A stretch of DNA of 64,000 nt from Halostella pelagica (GTDB lineage Archaea > Halobacteriota > Halobacteria > Halobacteriales > Natronoarchaeaceae): assembly GCA_005954745.1 (NCBI GenBank), contig CP040678.1, forward strand, positions 310,001 to 374,000, written 5' to 3'. The position numbers and the translations under genes were made by a program. The notes below the pieces were generated by a model. That model did not search any database. It was not told where the DNA came from and worked only from the letters and a program-made list of their open reading frames with translations. Below are positions 54,441 to 62,880 of the stretch, piece by piece. Positions within the stretch are counted from its first letter, which is position 1, and each line of letters starts with the position of its first letter.

Positions 54441-55859
54441 CTACAGCGCGTTCTCGACGGCTTTCGCGACCGTTCTCGCCTTCTCGGCCAGCGCCTCGGA
54501 GACGTGGCCGGCGTCGACCGCCGCATCGAGTTCGTCCTCGTCGACGCGTTCGACCGTTCCGTCCGGCCGCTGTATCACGTCGACGTGTAGGTCGACGTAT
54601 CGGACGGCGTCGGGAAACACCTCGACGGGCGTGCAGACGTTGACGTACGTTCCTTTGCGCTCGCCGTCCTCGCCGCGGTACGCGGTGGGATACCACCACT
54701 TCCCCTCCGTTATCTTGGTGATGGCGGCGTCGCCGCGTTCGCGTTTCGTCCCCAGTGCGTCGTACGTGCCGCTTCCGCGGATCGTCCGCCGGAGGGTGAT
54801 CTTCCCGTCCGGGTCGTACTCGGTCACGTCGCCCCGGCCGAGCGTGTAACAGCGGCCGTCCGGCTTGCCGTGGACCAGCGCGATCTCGTCGCCCTGTTGC
54901 GGCCCGTACTGTTCCGTCACCGCCTCGAAGGGGAACTCGCGGCCGTCTAAGTCGCCGTCTTCGACGACGCTCTCGACGAAATCGACCGCGGAACTCGCCG
55001 CGCGGTGGGCGGCCTTCGTCCGGTGGTGGCCGGGCATCGTCGTCTCGACGGCACGGCGCTCGTCGTCGAGTCCGAACCGACACTCCCGGCCGAACCAGCA
55101 CCATCGCGTCGCGTACGGTGCGGTGACCCGTTCGGGGGCGGCCTCCTCCGGTGACGGCGCGTCGGCCACGTCGCTCTCCAACGCCGCCGCGCTGTCGGCC
55201 GCCTCGCTGAGCGCGTCGCCCAGCGCGTCCATCTCCGCGTCGGCCGCCGCTCGCTGCCAGCGAACCCCCCAACCGTCAGGGGGTTCGGCGGGGAGGATCT
55301 CCGTCGTGCGAACGAGTTCGGTCGCCCGCTCGCCCGACGCGTCAGCGGTCACACCGTCTCGCTCCCGCGAGAGCGTCACGAGACCGCCCGGGAATTCAAG
55401 GCCCGTGCCGAGTTCCGGGCGGTCGTCGCCCCACGGCGGCGCGGGGTCGCGGACCTGCACGCGGATGCGGTCGCCGTCGTCGGCGTACCCGTCGACGGCC
55501 GAGTAGGGGAGAAACCCCTCCCGGTCGCCGTCGAGGTCGACGACCGCGCCGCTGCCGAGCGTCTCCGTTACCACGCCGTCGAACACGGCACCCAGCGCCG
55601 CCGTCTCGTCCCAGACGAAGGCGTCGCGGCCGATATCGCTCAGCGTTTCGACCACCGCGTCGACGGCAGCGGGGCCGCCGGAGACCCCGACTCCCTGTCG
55701 GTCGCCCGTGGTGTCGACGCGGACGTCCGCGGGCGCGGCGTCGAACTCGGCGTCGAACCGCCGGCGGATGGGCGGAGACGCCTGCACCACGTCGAACTCG
55801 CCCCGCAGTCGCTCGGTCAGCGCGGTCGTGTAGATGCCGCGGACGCGAACGCCCGTCAT
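54441..55859 (-). CDS. Ribonuclease of the FAU-1 (RNA-binding protein AU-1) family
   Basis: 472-residue protein. Parts in order: N-terminal domain (1-90), an S1-like domain with GAVVDLDGDREGFLPYSAV (about 100-165), a helical linker (210-245) and a C-terminal DUF402 domain with TKRERGDAAITKI and YVDLHVDVIQRPDGTVERVDEDEL. This is the RNase E/G-related archaeal FAU-1 protein, which binds or processes AU-rich and rRNA precursor RNA. The ATG at 55859 overlaps the upstream stop by four bases. Confidence 0.87.
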   Translation of the reverse strand: MTGVRVRGIYTTALTERLRGEFDVVQASPPIRRRFDAEFDAAPADVRVDTTGDRQGVGVSGGPAAVDAVVETLSDIGRDAFVWDETAALGAVFDGVVTETLGSGAVVDLDGDREGFLPYSAVDGYADDGDRIRVQVRDPAPPWGDDRPELGTGLEFPGGLVTLSRERDGVTADASGERATELVRTTEILPAEPPDGWGVRWQRAAADAEMDALGDALSEAADSAAALESDVADAPSPEEAAPERVTAPYATRWCWFGRECRFGLDDERRAVETTMPGHHRTKAAHRAASSAVDFVESVVEDGDLDGREFPFEAVTEQYGPQQGDEIALVHGKPDGRCYTLGRGDVTEYDPDGKITLRRTIRGSGTYDALGTKRERGDAAITKITEGKWWYPTAYRGEDGERKGTYVNVCTPVEVFPDAVRYVDLHVDVIQRPDGTVERVDEDELDAAVDAGHVSEALAEKARTVAKAVENAL

Positions 55860-56233
55860 TCCAACCGCTCGCGGGTGTCGGCGAACAGCACCCGGTCGTG
55901 GATAGTCGGCCCCAGCGTCAGTTCGACCAGGTCGTCGTCCAGTACGCGGCCGTCCTCGACGTACGCGCCCCACGTGTCGAAGCGGAGCCAGCCCCGCATC
56001 TCGTCGGCGTGGGTCGTCAGGTCGAGATACTCCACTGCGTGTTCCGGATAGTCGCTCGCGGCGTGGGCCATGTCCATATCCGAGTACACGATATCGCGGC
56101 CGTCGAAGAACTCGACGAGGTCACCGGCGGTCTCCTCGGTAGCCGAAACGACCGCGTCGGAAGCGGCCTCGATACCGTCAGCGTCGAGGCCGGCATCGCG
56201 GAGCGCCCGCTGCGTGCGCTGGTCGAAGTGCAT
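55856..56233 (-). CDS. Haloarchaeal protein (DUF7532-like)
   Basis: 125-residue acidic protein (MHFDQRTQRALRDAGLDADG). Notable segments are HAASDYPEHAVEYLDL and HADEMRGWLRFDTWGAYVEDG. I recall a conserved haloarchaeal family, DUF7532, with this pattern. The stop overlaps the FAU-1 start as ATGA, so the two are translationally coupled and may act together in RNA metabolism. No catalytic motif seen. Confidence 0.75.
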   Translation of the reverse strand: MHFDQRTQRALRDAGLDADGIEAASDAVVSATEETAGDLVEFFDGRDIVYSDMDMAHAASDYPEHAVEYLDLTTHADEMRGWLRFDTWGAYVEDGRVLDDDLVELTLGPTIHDRVLFADTRERLE

Positions 56234-56322
56234 ACCGGGCGCTTCGCAGGCCAGGGATTTGAACGGTCCGGAACTCCGAACCGTCGGTCGACGGCAGAAA
56301 ACAGCGGAGAGTCGGTCTCAGA

Positions 56323-56388
56323 GGGACTGCTGCCCTTCAGCTCGGTAGGTCGCCGACCCCGCGCCGGCGAACGCCGGCAAAGGTACAA
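56323..56388. repeat. Family B palindromic repeat, copy 2
   Basis: GGGACTGCTGCCCTTCAG, then GGTCGCCGACCCCGCGCCGGCGAACGCC-type core with a hairpin of CGCCGAC and GCCGGCG. Aligns with the copy at 59068 over most of its length. It lies head to tail with the family C repeat just downstream, both in a gap without genes. Confidence 0.55.
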
Positions 56389-56392
56389 CTAC

Positions 56393-56439
56393 AGTAGTCA
56401 CTGAAAGTCATTGCACAGTTGGTCGCATCAGGGACTACT
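56393..56439. repeat. Family C palindromic repeat, copy 2 (short)
   Basis: AGTAGTC and GACTACT form perfect outer arms. The left half, with CTGAAAGTCATTGCACA, matches the left half of the copy at 50205 (CTGCAAGTCATCGCACA), while the right half is shortened. It ends ten bases from the stop codon of the minus-strand gene 56449-56685. Confidence 0.5.
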
Positions 56440-56448
56440 ATAACTCTC

Positions 56449-56685
56449 TCAGTCGTCAGCGGCTAACCGGCCCGTCCAGTTCGCGCTCGCTTCGGTCACG
56501 GTGGCGTCTTTCGCTTCCGTGTCCGCGGTCACTTCCTCGGTTGTCTCGACCGTTTCGCCTGTCGCTTCGTCTACGTTCTCGTCTGCTGTCGGGAGGGATG
56601 CGTAAAGGATGCCTCGGCTGGTATTGTACATTGTTACCTGAACAGACTCGTCCTCACTGTTAAGGTCGACCCTAAAACAATCCAT
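56449..56685 (-). CDS. Small acidic protein of unknown function
   Basis: 78-residue frame starting MDCFRVDLNSEDESVQ with a beta-like first half and a Thr/Glu/Val-rich second half (ENVDEATGETVETTEEV). Upstream AT-rich bases (TTATATAA near 56688-56695) could be a TATA element. No family recognised. The less GC-rich N-terminal codons and low-complexity tail suggest either a fast-evolving gene or a remnant. Confidence 0.45.
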   Translation of the reverse strand: MDCFRVDLNSEDESVQVTMYNTSRGILYASLPTADENVDEATGETVETTEEVTADTEAKDATVTEASANWTGRLAADD

Positions 56686-56761
56686 GTTATATAATCACAT
56701 ACATACTGGTGCAGGGGTGGGGAGCCAAAACGTTACCCGAAGTGCCGACTGAATAAGAGAC

Positions 56762-57778
56762 ATGCCACCAGGTCGCGATCCGGTCGATCGCGCGTCGGAC
56801 AACTCGCGTGACCTGTACGATGTCACGAGTTGGGAGCCGCGAACGCTCGTAGACCGACTCGCTGTCGGCATCTACGGGAGCCTCCGTCCGATACTGCGCT
56901 GGGTGCTCATCCTCCTCGGAGTCGTCATTCTCGCCGCGTTGTTCGCCCTCGGCAGTCTCGGGGCCATTCTCGACCCCGTCGTCGGCGCGTTCGTCGTGCT
57001 GTCGGCCATCCCCGCGTTGCTGCTTGCGGCGTACTTCTGGCGGGCCGACGTGACCAGCGGCGAACCGCTCGACCTGCTGGTCGTCACGTTCGTTCTCGCC
57101 GTCCTGTTCGCCGGGTTCGCCGGGGTTCTCAACGACTTCGGGAGCGGATTACAGGCGCTTGATTTCGGTGCCTTCGGTGTCGGCCTCGGTTCGGTCCTCT
57201 TTTTCTACCTCGTCGTCGGGCCGATAGAGGAGACGGTCAAACTGCTTGCGGTCCGTCTGCATGCCTTCCGGAGCAGTCGCTTCGACTCCGTCGTCGACGG
57301 TGCCGTCTACGGTGCCGTCGCCGGTCTCGGCTTCGCAACCATCGAGAACGCGCTGTACATCACGCGGTTCATGGAAGCGGACGGCGGCGTGTTCAGCATC
57401 GCGTTCGTCCGAGCGCTCGCGGGTCCGGGCCACGTCGTGTACTCGGGTATCGCCGGTTACTATCTCGGTCTGGCGAAGTTCAACCGGGCGGACGCCGGAC
57501 CCATCGTCGTCAAAGGCCTGCTCATCGCGGCGTTCGTCCACGGCACGTACAACGTCACCGTCGGGGTCGTGCCGCCGCTCATCGCTAACTCGACACAGCT
57601 CTCGCTCGGCGCGTCGTTCGTCGGCTACATCGCTTTCTACGTCGCCGCCGCCGGGTTCTACCTCTACCGGAAGATCGGCCGATATCGCTCCGTCTACGAG
57701 TCGGTCGGAGCCGGCGACACGCACGACGCCGACGCGCCGCCGGAGCGCACGGAGTTCGACAGCCCGCCGCGGGAGTGA
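56762..57778 (+). CDS. PrsW-family intramembrane metalloprotease
   Basis: 338-residue membrane protein with about eight helices. PIEETVKLLAVR (Glu156, Glu157) and FATIENALY (Glu195) followed by FVHGTYN (His near 260) match the PrsW/CAAX-protease type glutamate and histidine sites. Members cleave anti-sigma or other membrane proteins in bacteria; archaeal substrates are unknown. Hydrophilic termini of about 20 and 25 residues. The base after its TGA begins a family-B/A-like repeat. Confidence 0.88.
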   Translation: MPPGRDPVDRASDNSRDLYDVTSWEPRTLVDRLAVGIYGSLRPILRWVLILLGVVILAALFALGSLGAILDPVVGAFVVLSAIPALLLAAYFWRADVTSGEPLDLLVVTFVLAVLFAGFAGVLNDFGSGLQALDFGAFGVGLGSVLFFYLVVGPIEETVKLLAVRLHAFRSSRFDSVVDGAVYGAVAGLGFATIENALYITRFMEADGGVFSIAFVRALAGPGHVVYSGIAGYYLGLAKFNRADAGPIVVKGLLIAAFVHGTYNVTVGVVPPLIANSTQLSLGASFVGYIAFYVAAAGFYLYRKIGRYRSVYESVGAGDTHDADAPPERTEFDSPPRE

Positions 57779-57830
57779 TAGTGTCCGCTGTCTTCAGTTC
57801 GGTGGTTCGCCGACGCGGGTCAGTACCCGT
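57779..57830. repeat. Family B palindromic repeat, copy 3 (partial, overlaps ribE end)
   Basis: Begins right after the PrsW stop with TAGTGTCCGCTGT, which matches 11 of 13 bases of the family-A end TACTGTCGGCTGT, and continues with CTTCAGTTCGGTGGTTCGCCGACGCGGGTC, which matches the family-B core. It seems a truncated or mosaic copy and runs into the last codons of the convergent ribE. Confidence 0.4.
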
Positions 57831-58416
57831 CGACTAACTGCTCGGCGTACTTCGCTATCACGTCCACCTCGACGTGGACGGGGTCGCCCGGTTCCTTCTC
57901 CGAGAGCGTCGTCTCCTCGTAGGTGGTCGGGATTATCGCGACCGTGAACGTCTCCTCGCCGCGGTCGGCCACCGTCAGACTGATCCCGTCGAGCGAAACC
58001 GAGCCCTTGTCGACGACGTACTGCGCCTGGCCGGGGGGCAGCGCGAACTCGAACTCCCAGTCGTCGCCGACGGCGAGCACGTCGACCACCTCCGTCGTCG
58101 CGTCGACGTGGCCCTGCACGAAGTGACCGTCGAGGCGGTCGTCGGCCCGCAACGCCCGTTCGAGGTTGACCCTGTCGCCGACCGTCACCTCGCCAAGGTA
58201 CGTCTTCGCCCGCGTCTCCTCCGCTAGGAACACGTCGAACCACTGGCCGTCCTCGCCGTCGCCGAACGCCTCGACGGTGAGACACGCGCCGCTGACGCTG
58301 ATGCTCTGGCCGTGCTCTAACTCGTCGAACCCGCTGGCGATCCGGAGTCGCAGACCGCCCTCCGCGCTCTCCGCGGCGACCACCTCGCCCGTCTCCTCGA
58401 CGATACCGGTGAACAT
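57820..58416 (-). CDS. ribE: Riboflavin synthase, alpha type
   Basis: 198-residue enzyme that dismutates two lumazines to riboflavin. MFTGIVEETGEV at the start and the internal duplication (N half with SISVSGACLTVE, C half with SVSLDGISLTVAD) are diagnostic; GHFVQGHVD is the second signature. The ATG at 58416 is the conserved start. Many archaea use an unrelated riboflavin synthase, so this bacterial-type enzyme reflects the transfer known in haloarchaea. Confidence 0.96.
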   Translation of the reverse strand: MFTGIVEETGEVVAAESAEGGLRLRIASGFDELEHGQSISVSGACLTVEAFGDGEDGQWFDVFLAEETRAKTYLGEVTVGDRVNLERALRADDRLDGHFVQGHVDATTEVVDVLAVGDDWEFEFALPPGQAQYVVDKGSVSLDGISLTVADRGEETFTVAIIPTTYEETTLSEKEPGDPVHVEVDVIAKYAEQLVDGY

Positions 58417-58499
58417 GCCCGACTGTCGGGGCCGGCGGGGCAAAACCCTCTCGACTCGGACGGACGGACTTTTCTTCCCCGGCGCGCTACCTCGTCAGT

Positions 58500-58736
58500 A
58501 TGAGCCGCGGTATCATCGACACGCTACAGCTTGGGGCGACTCTCCTTTTCGCTATCCCCATCGCGTACGTCGGGGCCGACTTCCTGTTTTCGGGGCGGAC
58601 GCTCTTCGGCGCTGGCTTTCTCGCGATCGCGGTCCTGATGGTGCTCGCCGAGGAGTACCTGACGACGCCCGGCGATCTCACGGGCAAAGCGGCCGAGAAG
58701 GCAGTCGGCGCGGTGGCGAAAGACGAGGACGAATAG
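58500..58736 (+). CDS. Small membrane protein (DUF7533-like)
   Basis: 78-residue protein with two hydrophobic helices (about residues 9-28 and 34-53) and the tail EEYLTTPGDLTGKAAEKAVGAV, which I recall from a haloarchaeal family, DUF7533. The charged C terminus is probably cytoplasmic. It is divergent from ribE; a pyrimidine-rich gap of about 80 bases separates the starts. Function unknown. Confidence 0.75.
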   Translation: MSRGIIDTLQLGATLLFAIPIAYVGADFLFSGRTLFGAGFLAIAVLMVLAEEYLTTPGDLTGKAAEKAVGAVAKDEDE

Positions 58737-58813
58737 CTGGGTTCGGCCTCACCGCTACTGCGGCCGAACGGCCAGAATCCATTAATAGTTCACCCCGACT
58801 CTTTAGGTAAGGC

Positions 58814-59065
58814 ATGAAGGAGACTATCTACCGCTCCTCGACCGGGGAGTTCTGGACCGGGACCCAGATCTGGCAGCGATTCGAGTCCGGCAAGTGGACA
58901 CCCTGCTGCTGGGACAGCGAGTCCGGCGTCGAGTGGGTCGAGACTGACTCCGAGACGCTGCTCCGTCTCGCGCCGGTCTCCCCGTCGGACCTACCCGAGG
59001 AGGTCCGTCTCGAACGCGTCAGCCAGGGCGTCGTCGTCGAGGACGAGCGACGGATGGTCGCCTGA
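58814..59065 (+). CDS. Small protein of unknown function
   Basis: 83-residue frame starting MKETIYRSSTGEFWTGTQIWQRFESGKW, with CCWD and later EVRLERVSQGVVVEDER. GC3-rich codons and an AT-rich box (CCATTAATAG, about 30 bases upstream) support it. No family recognised. A family-B palindrome begins two bases after the stop. Confidence 0.65.
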   Translation: MKETIYRSSTGEFWTGTQIWQRFESGKWTPCCWDSESGVEWVETDSETLLRLAPVSPSDLPEEVRLERVSQGVVVEDERRMVA

Positions 59066-59067
59066 AA

Positions 59068-59127
59068 GGGACTGTTGCAGTTCGGTAACTCGCCGACGCG
59101 GGGTCGGCGAACGCCGGTAACAGTTAC
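59068..59127. repeat. Family B palindromic repeat, copy 4
   Basis: Best copy. Outer GGGACTGTTGCAG pairs roughly with the end CGGTAACAGTTAC, and the core is a perfect hairpin CGCCGAC (59091-59097), loop GCGGG, GTCGGCG (59103-59109). It lies directly after the gene 58814-59065. Confidence 0.6.
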
Positions 59128-59168
59128 GACATCCCTAGGACTGACCGCGACGACGCGTCGCGGCGGTT

Positions 59169-60278
59169 TCAGGGTCGGAGCGACCGCTCAGTCGTCGCCA
59201 GCGACTCGTACCCGTCTTCGGTGACGGCGACGAGATCCGTCAGCGCGACTTCACCGCCGTCGGGGTCCGTTACGGCGGGCGATATCGCGAGCACCGTGCC
59301 GGCCGGAAGCGGGTCGTCGCTTCGCAGGTCCGGCCGCTCCCGCGGAGCGAGACCGACGCCGTGGCCCGCCGTTTCGGGGAGCGCGTCGTCGGCGAAGCCG
59401 TACGCGCCGCATTCGACCATCACTTCCTCGCGTATCGTCGACGCCGGGACGCCGGCCTCCAGTTCGCGCAGCGCCGAGTCGAGCGCTCGTTCGACGGCGA
59501 GCTGTGCTCGGCGCTCCCACCCGCCTTCGCCCTCGACGACGAACGTCCGGGCGAGCGCTCCGTAGTAGCCGCCCGGTTCCCGCGGTGCGACGCGGACGAC
59601 GACCGTCTCGCCGGGTTCGATACGGTCGTCCGGGTCGCCGGCTTCGGGCCCGAGCACCACCCGCGACTCGACGCCCGGGCACGCGCCGTTCGAGCGGACC
59701 GCGTCGTCGATGGCCTCCCGGAGCGTTCGGGTGGTCACCGGTTCGTCACTGCCGTCGCGCCACAGCCGTCCATCGGCGACGGTTGCAGTCCGCAACAGTT
59801 CGCGGGCGCGCTCGACGCCAGCGACGGCGGCCGCCTGAGCCGCGGCCGTTCGCTCCCGTTCCGCGGCGTCTTTCGTCTCGCGTGCGCGGGCGACGGCATC
59901 CGTCGACGCCACGTCGTAGCCCGCGTTCTCGGCGTACAGCGCTGCGTCGTGCGGGACGTTGCGCGGCGTCAGCACCGGCCCCGCGACGCCGCATTCGTCG
60001 AGAACGGCGACGGCCTGTTCGCCCACCGGAGCATCGTTGACGCGGACAGCCGCCGCCGAGTCCTCAGTCCGGACGGTCGACCTCGCCGCAGCGTCGAGCG
60101 CCGGCGAGACGCAGAGCGTCGCCTGTCCGTCGGCGTAGACGAACGCCGCCTCGCCGTCCGGCAATGGACCCGCACAGTAGCGAAGCGCCGGCTCGGCGGT
60201 GTGGCCGGCGTGGAGAAAGGCGTCCGCATCGCGCTCCGCGAGAGCGCCAGACAGGAACGCGGTCGAAAGCGCCGCCAT
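59169..60278 (-). CDS. M24-fold (Xaa-Pro peptidase-like) protein lacking metal ligands
   Basis: 369-residue protein with an N-terminal creatinase-like domain (1-135) and a C-terminal pita-bread domain (140-365). In active M24 enzymes five residues hold two metals. By alignment with the usual blocks they are Arg229 (for Asp), Ala241 (for Asp), His306 (kept, in GHGVGL), Ser333 (for Glu) and Thr347 (for Glu). Four of five ligands are gone, so it is probably a pseudoenzyme, perhaps a binding protein. It precedes the helicase stop by six bases, same strand. Confidence 0.82.
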   Translation of the reverse strand: MAALSTAFLSGALAERDADAFLHAGHTAEPALRYCAGPLPDGEAAFVYADGQATLCVSPALDAAARSTVRTEDSAAAVRVNDAPVGEQAVAVLDECGVAGPVLTPRNVPHDAALYAENAGYDVASTDAVARARETKDAAERERTAAAQAAAVAGVERARELLRTATVADGRLWRDGSDEPVTTRTLREAIDDAVRSNGACPGVESRVVLGPEAGDPDDRIEPGETVVVRVAPREPGGYYGALARTFVVEGEGGWERRAQLAVERALDSALRELEAGVPASTIREEVMVECGAYGFADDALPETAGHGVGLAPRERPDLRSDDPLPAGTVLAISPAVTDPDGGEVALTDLVAVTEDGYESLATTERSLRP

Positions 60279-60284
60279 CGCCGC

Positions 60285-62123
60285 CTACTTCGCCTCGATG
60301 GGCTCTTTGGCTTCGTCGATGAGCTTCTCGATGTCTGTCTCGATCGGCTCGTTGTGTAGCAGGACGTCGATGGGGAGCGTCGGCGCGCCGTCGACGAGGT
60401 TCTCGAGGAGGACGAGCCGTTCCCGTGCCCGACTCATCCCGACGTAGAAGACGCGGCGCTCGTTGTCGGTCAGCGTCGGCACGGGGCTGGTCGTCTTGGT
60501 GAACACGTCGCAGCCGTCGATGTCGGACGGGTCGTCGACGGTCGCGGCCATCTGCTCGACGACCTTCTCCGTCAGGTCGGTCCCCACGAACACGTGGTCG
60601 GCCTCGCGACCCTTCGCGCTGTGAATGGTGCCGACGCGGATCCGGTCGCGGTCCATGTCCTCGTACTGACCGGACGCGAAGTACGCTTTCATGCTCTTTT
60701 TCTGGAAGCTCGTGACCTTCCGGACCATGTCGGACGCCGACGCGGGGCCGGGCATGAACGGGACGTGGTCGCTCACGACCGCTGAGTCGATAGTGATCTC
60801 GGTGAGGTCGTCTACCTCGGCGGCCTCCTCCCGCTCGTCGATGTGGTCGAACAGGTCGTCGCGGTCCTTGGTGCCGAACGCCGAGTCCTGAAGCATGTCA
60901 GCGAGACGACGCGCCTGCAGTCCCGTCACGTCTTTCCCCTCGTCGATCCGCTGGACGGCGGTGACGTACTGGTCGAGGCGGTCGGTCCACATCCGCTGGT
61001 CGGTGAGACACTGGAACGGGACGCCCTCGGTGATGAACTCGTCGATGAACCGGAACATCTGGTAGCGCGCCCGGAACAGGAGCATGAGCGAGCCGTCGTC
61101 GGTGTTTATCGTCTGGCGCACGTTCCGGACGAGGTCGAGCATCGACGGGCTCTCGACGGCCTCGACGACGCCGCCCTCGGTTCGCGGCGACAGGTTCTTC
61201 TCCTGACGCTGGTCGATGTGTTCTATCTCCTGTTGGACCGTGTGGAGGATCTTAGATGGGAGGCGGTAGGACGTGTCGAGGATAACGTCCTCACCGTTCT
61301 CTTCGAGCAGGAGCTGCGGGTCCGCGCCCTGCCAGGCGTAGACGACCTGGTCGTCGTCACCGGCGATCAGCACTCGTTCGAGATGGGGCTTCCACTCCTC
61401 GTACACCCTGTACTGGAGCTGCGTGATGTCCTGGAACTCGTCGATGACGAGATATTCGACGTTCGGCTGCAGCGAGCGCTGTTCTACGCGCTCTAGCATG
61501 TCGGCGAAGCCGACGAGGTCGTTTTCGCCCTTGTAGGAGCGCCAACCGCGGATCGTCTCGGGGACGTCGATGCGGTCGTCGTCGCTCGGCCAGGTGGGTG
61601 TGTACTTGTTCCCTTCCTGGGAGCGCTCGTCGACCTCCGGCGGCAGTCGGACCGTCTCGTCGTCCCACTGGAACGGGACGTCGTACCAGTCGGCCACCTC
61701 ACGGTTGGTCCGCTGGAGCCACTGGCTCGTGGCGATTATCTTGTTGCCGATGGTAGTCGACCGGGCGGTACGACGGCCCGCGCCGCCGTACTCGTCCTCG
61801 AACTCGACCCCGAACTCTTCACAGAACTCCTCCTTGTCGGACTCGCCCACGACATCGCTCCGCGAAAGGTTGAGCAACTCGTACGCTTTCGCGTGCATCG
61901 TACAGACGTTCCCCTTCAGCGATCTGGGGTTCTCGTCGAGTCGTTCGGCCAGGCGTTCGCGCACCTCGGCGGCGGCGGCCCGCGTGTAGGAGACGACGAG
62001 GACGTCCCGCATCTCGACGTCGTCGTCCTCTAGGATTCCCTCGACACGGTCGAGGAGGGCCGTCGTCTTCCCGCTCCCCGGACCACCGAACAGCCGGGTT
62101 ACGGCCGTGTCGGACTGAGTCAT
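60285..62123 (-). CDS. UvrD/Rep-family superfamily 1 DNA helicase
   Basis: 612-residue helicase. Walker A is GGPGSGKT (13-20); VVSYTRAAAAEVRERL is motif Ia region, YLVIDEFQDITQLQ is Walker B, AGDDDQVVYAWQGA is motif III, and YVGMSRARERLVLL is motif VI. The ATG at 62123 is preceded by a TATA-like CTTATAG about 25 bases before it. A compact SF1A helicase, common in haloarchaea, probably acting in DNA repair or replication restart. Confidence 0.93.
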   Translation of the reverse strand: MTQSDTAVTRLFGGPGSGKTTALLDRVEGILEDDDVEMRDVLVVSYTRAAAAEVRERLAERLDENPRSLKGNVCTMHAKAYELLNLSRSDVVGESDKEEFCEEFGVEFEDEYGGAGRRTARSTTIGNKIIATSQWLQRTNREVADWYDVPFQWDDETVRLPPEVDERSQEGNKYTPTWPSDDDRIDVPETIRGWRSYKGENDLVGFADMLERVEQRSLQPNVEYLVIDEFQDITQLQYRVYEEWKPHLERVLIAGDDDQVVYAWQGADPQLLLEENGEDVILDTSYRLPSKILHTVQQEIEHIDQRQEKNLSPRTEGGVVEAVESPSMLDLVRNVRQTINTDDGSLMLLFRARYQMFRFIDEFITEGVPFQCLTDQRMWTDRLDQYVTAVQRIDEGKDVTGLQARRLADMLQDSAFGTKDRDDLFDHIDEREEAAEVDDLTEITIDSAVVSDHVPFMPGPASASDMVRKVTSFQKKSMKAYFASGQYEDMDRDRIRVGTIHSAKGREADHVFVGTDLTEKVVEQMAATVDDPSDIDGCDVFTKTTSPVPTLTDNERRVFYVGMSRARERLVLLENLVDGAPTLPIDVLLHNEPIETDIEKLIDEAKEPIEAK

Positions 62124-62213
62124 TGTCACATTCCAGGCCCCCAACGACTATAAGGGTCGTGGGTTCGTCTTCGGACCGCTGATCGGCCATAGAACCGCGT
62201 AAAACCAGCGAGG

Positions 62214-62372
62214 TCAGTTGTTCCGGGGGGACCGGGCATCGCGCACGTCACTCCCGTCCCGTATCTTGTCTTTACAGTCCGGACAGACGCGCGGGTCGTC
62301 GACGCCACGTGGCGTAAATACTCGAGCGTACGCTTCCGTGACAAACGCGCCGCAGTTCTGACATTCCGGCAT
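62214..62372 (-). CDS. DUF7563-like zinc-finger microprotein
   Basis: 52-residue protein beginning MPECQNCGAFVTEAYARVF and followed by CPDC, so it holds two CxxC pairs (Cys4, Cys7, Cys30, Cys33) for zinc. I recall this as the haloarchaeal DUF7563 family. An AT-rich box (ATTATAAGA, about 30-40 bases upstream) supports its own promoter. Function unknown; small zinc fingers of this kind in haloarchaea have been linked to regulation and biofilm in some cases. Confidence 0.75.
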   Translation of the reverse strand: MPECQNCGAFVTEAYARVFTPRGVDDPRVCPDCKDKIRDGSDVRDARSPRNN

Positions 62373-62555
62373 TTCTCTCTCCACCGCTACCTGAGGAAAT
62401 AATATCTTATAATTCTGTCGACGGATGGGTACTCTCCGGTCGCTGGTACGTTACTCGGCCCGAGAACCGGCCGACTCGCTGCTCGGACGGGACCATACTG
62501 ACTCACGGCTGACAGCACACTGGACCGAGAAAAAACCGAGTCGCGTTTCGCCTGT

Positions 62556-62741
62556 TCACTCCGACGGGCCCCATCCGCAAACGGTACACTCCGTCGCGGA
62601 AGAGTCGTGGATCCCGCCGCACTCCGGACACTGCTTCTTGTTATACTCCGTCTCCCAGTCTACTCGCTCTGTCTCGTGGCCGCGCTGCGAGAGGAACTGG
62701 TCGAAAACATCGTCGTCGCCGGTGTCGGGTGCGGAAGCCAT
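62556..62741 (-). CDS. HVO_0416-like zinc-finger protein
   Basis: 61-residue protein: an acidic start (MASAPDTGDDDVFDQFL), then NKKQCPECGGIHDSSATECTVCGW, with CPEC at 38-41 and CTVC at 52-55. This is the pattern of the HVO_0416 zinc-finger family. The box CATATAAA (62767-62774) lies about 26 bases upstream, predicting a leaderless mRNA. The longer open frame into 63014 is not real. Confidence 0.8.
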   Translation of the reverse strand: MASAPDTGDDDVFDQFLSQRGHETERVDWETEYNKKQCPECGGIHDSSATECTVCGWGPSE

Positions 62742-62766
62742 ACACGGTAAGGTATGGCACACCACG

Positions 62767-62774
62767 CATATAAA
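62767..62774 (-). promoter_or_regulatory. TATA box of the HVO_0416-like gene
   Basis: On the minus strand TTTATATG lies about 26 bases before the ATG at 62741, in a local AT-rich island within GC-rich DNA. Confidence 0.55.
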
Positions 62775-62880
62775 TCGTGAGGGTCCGACAGACCTTGCCG
62801 GGACGCGGGAACGAACAACTGATTGTGTGAGTGTCACCCCCGTCCCGCGATGCGAACGAGACCGGTTTCCCGGCGTCGCG

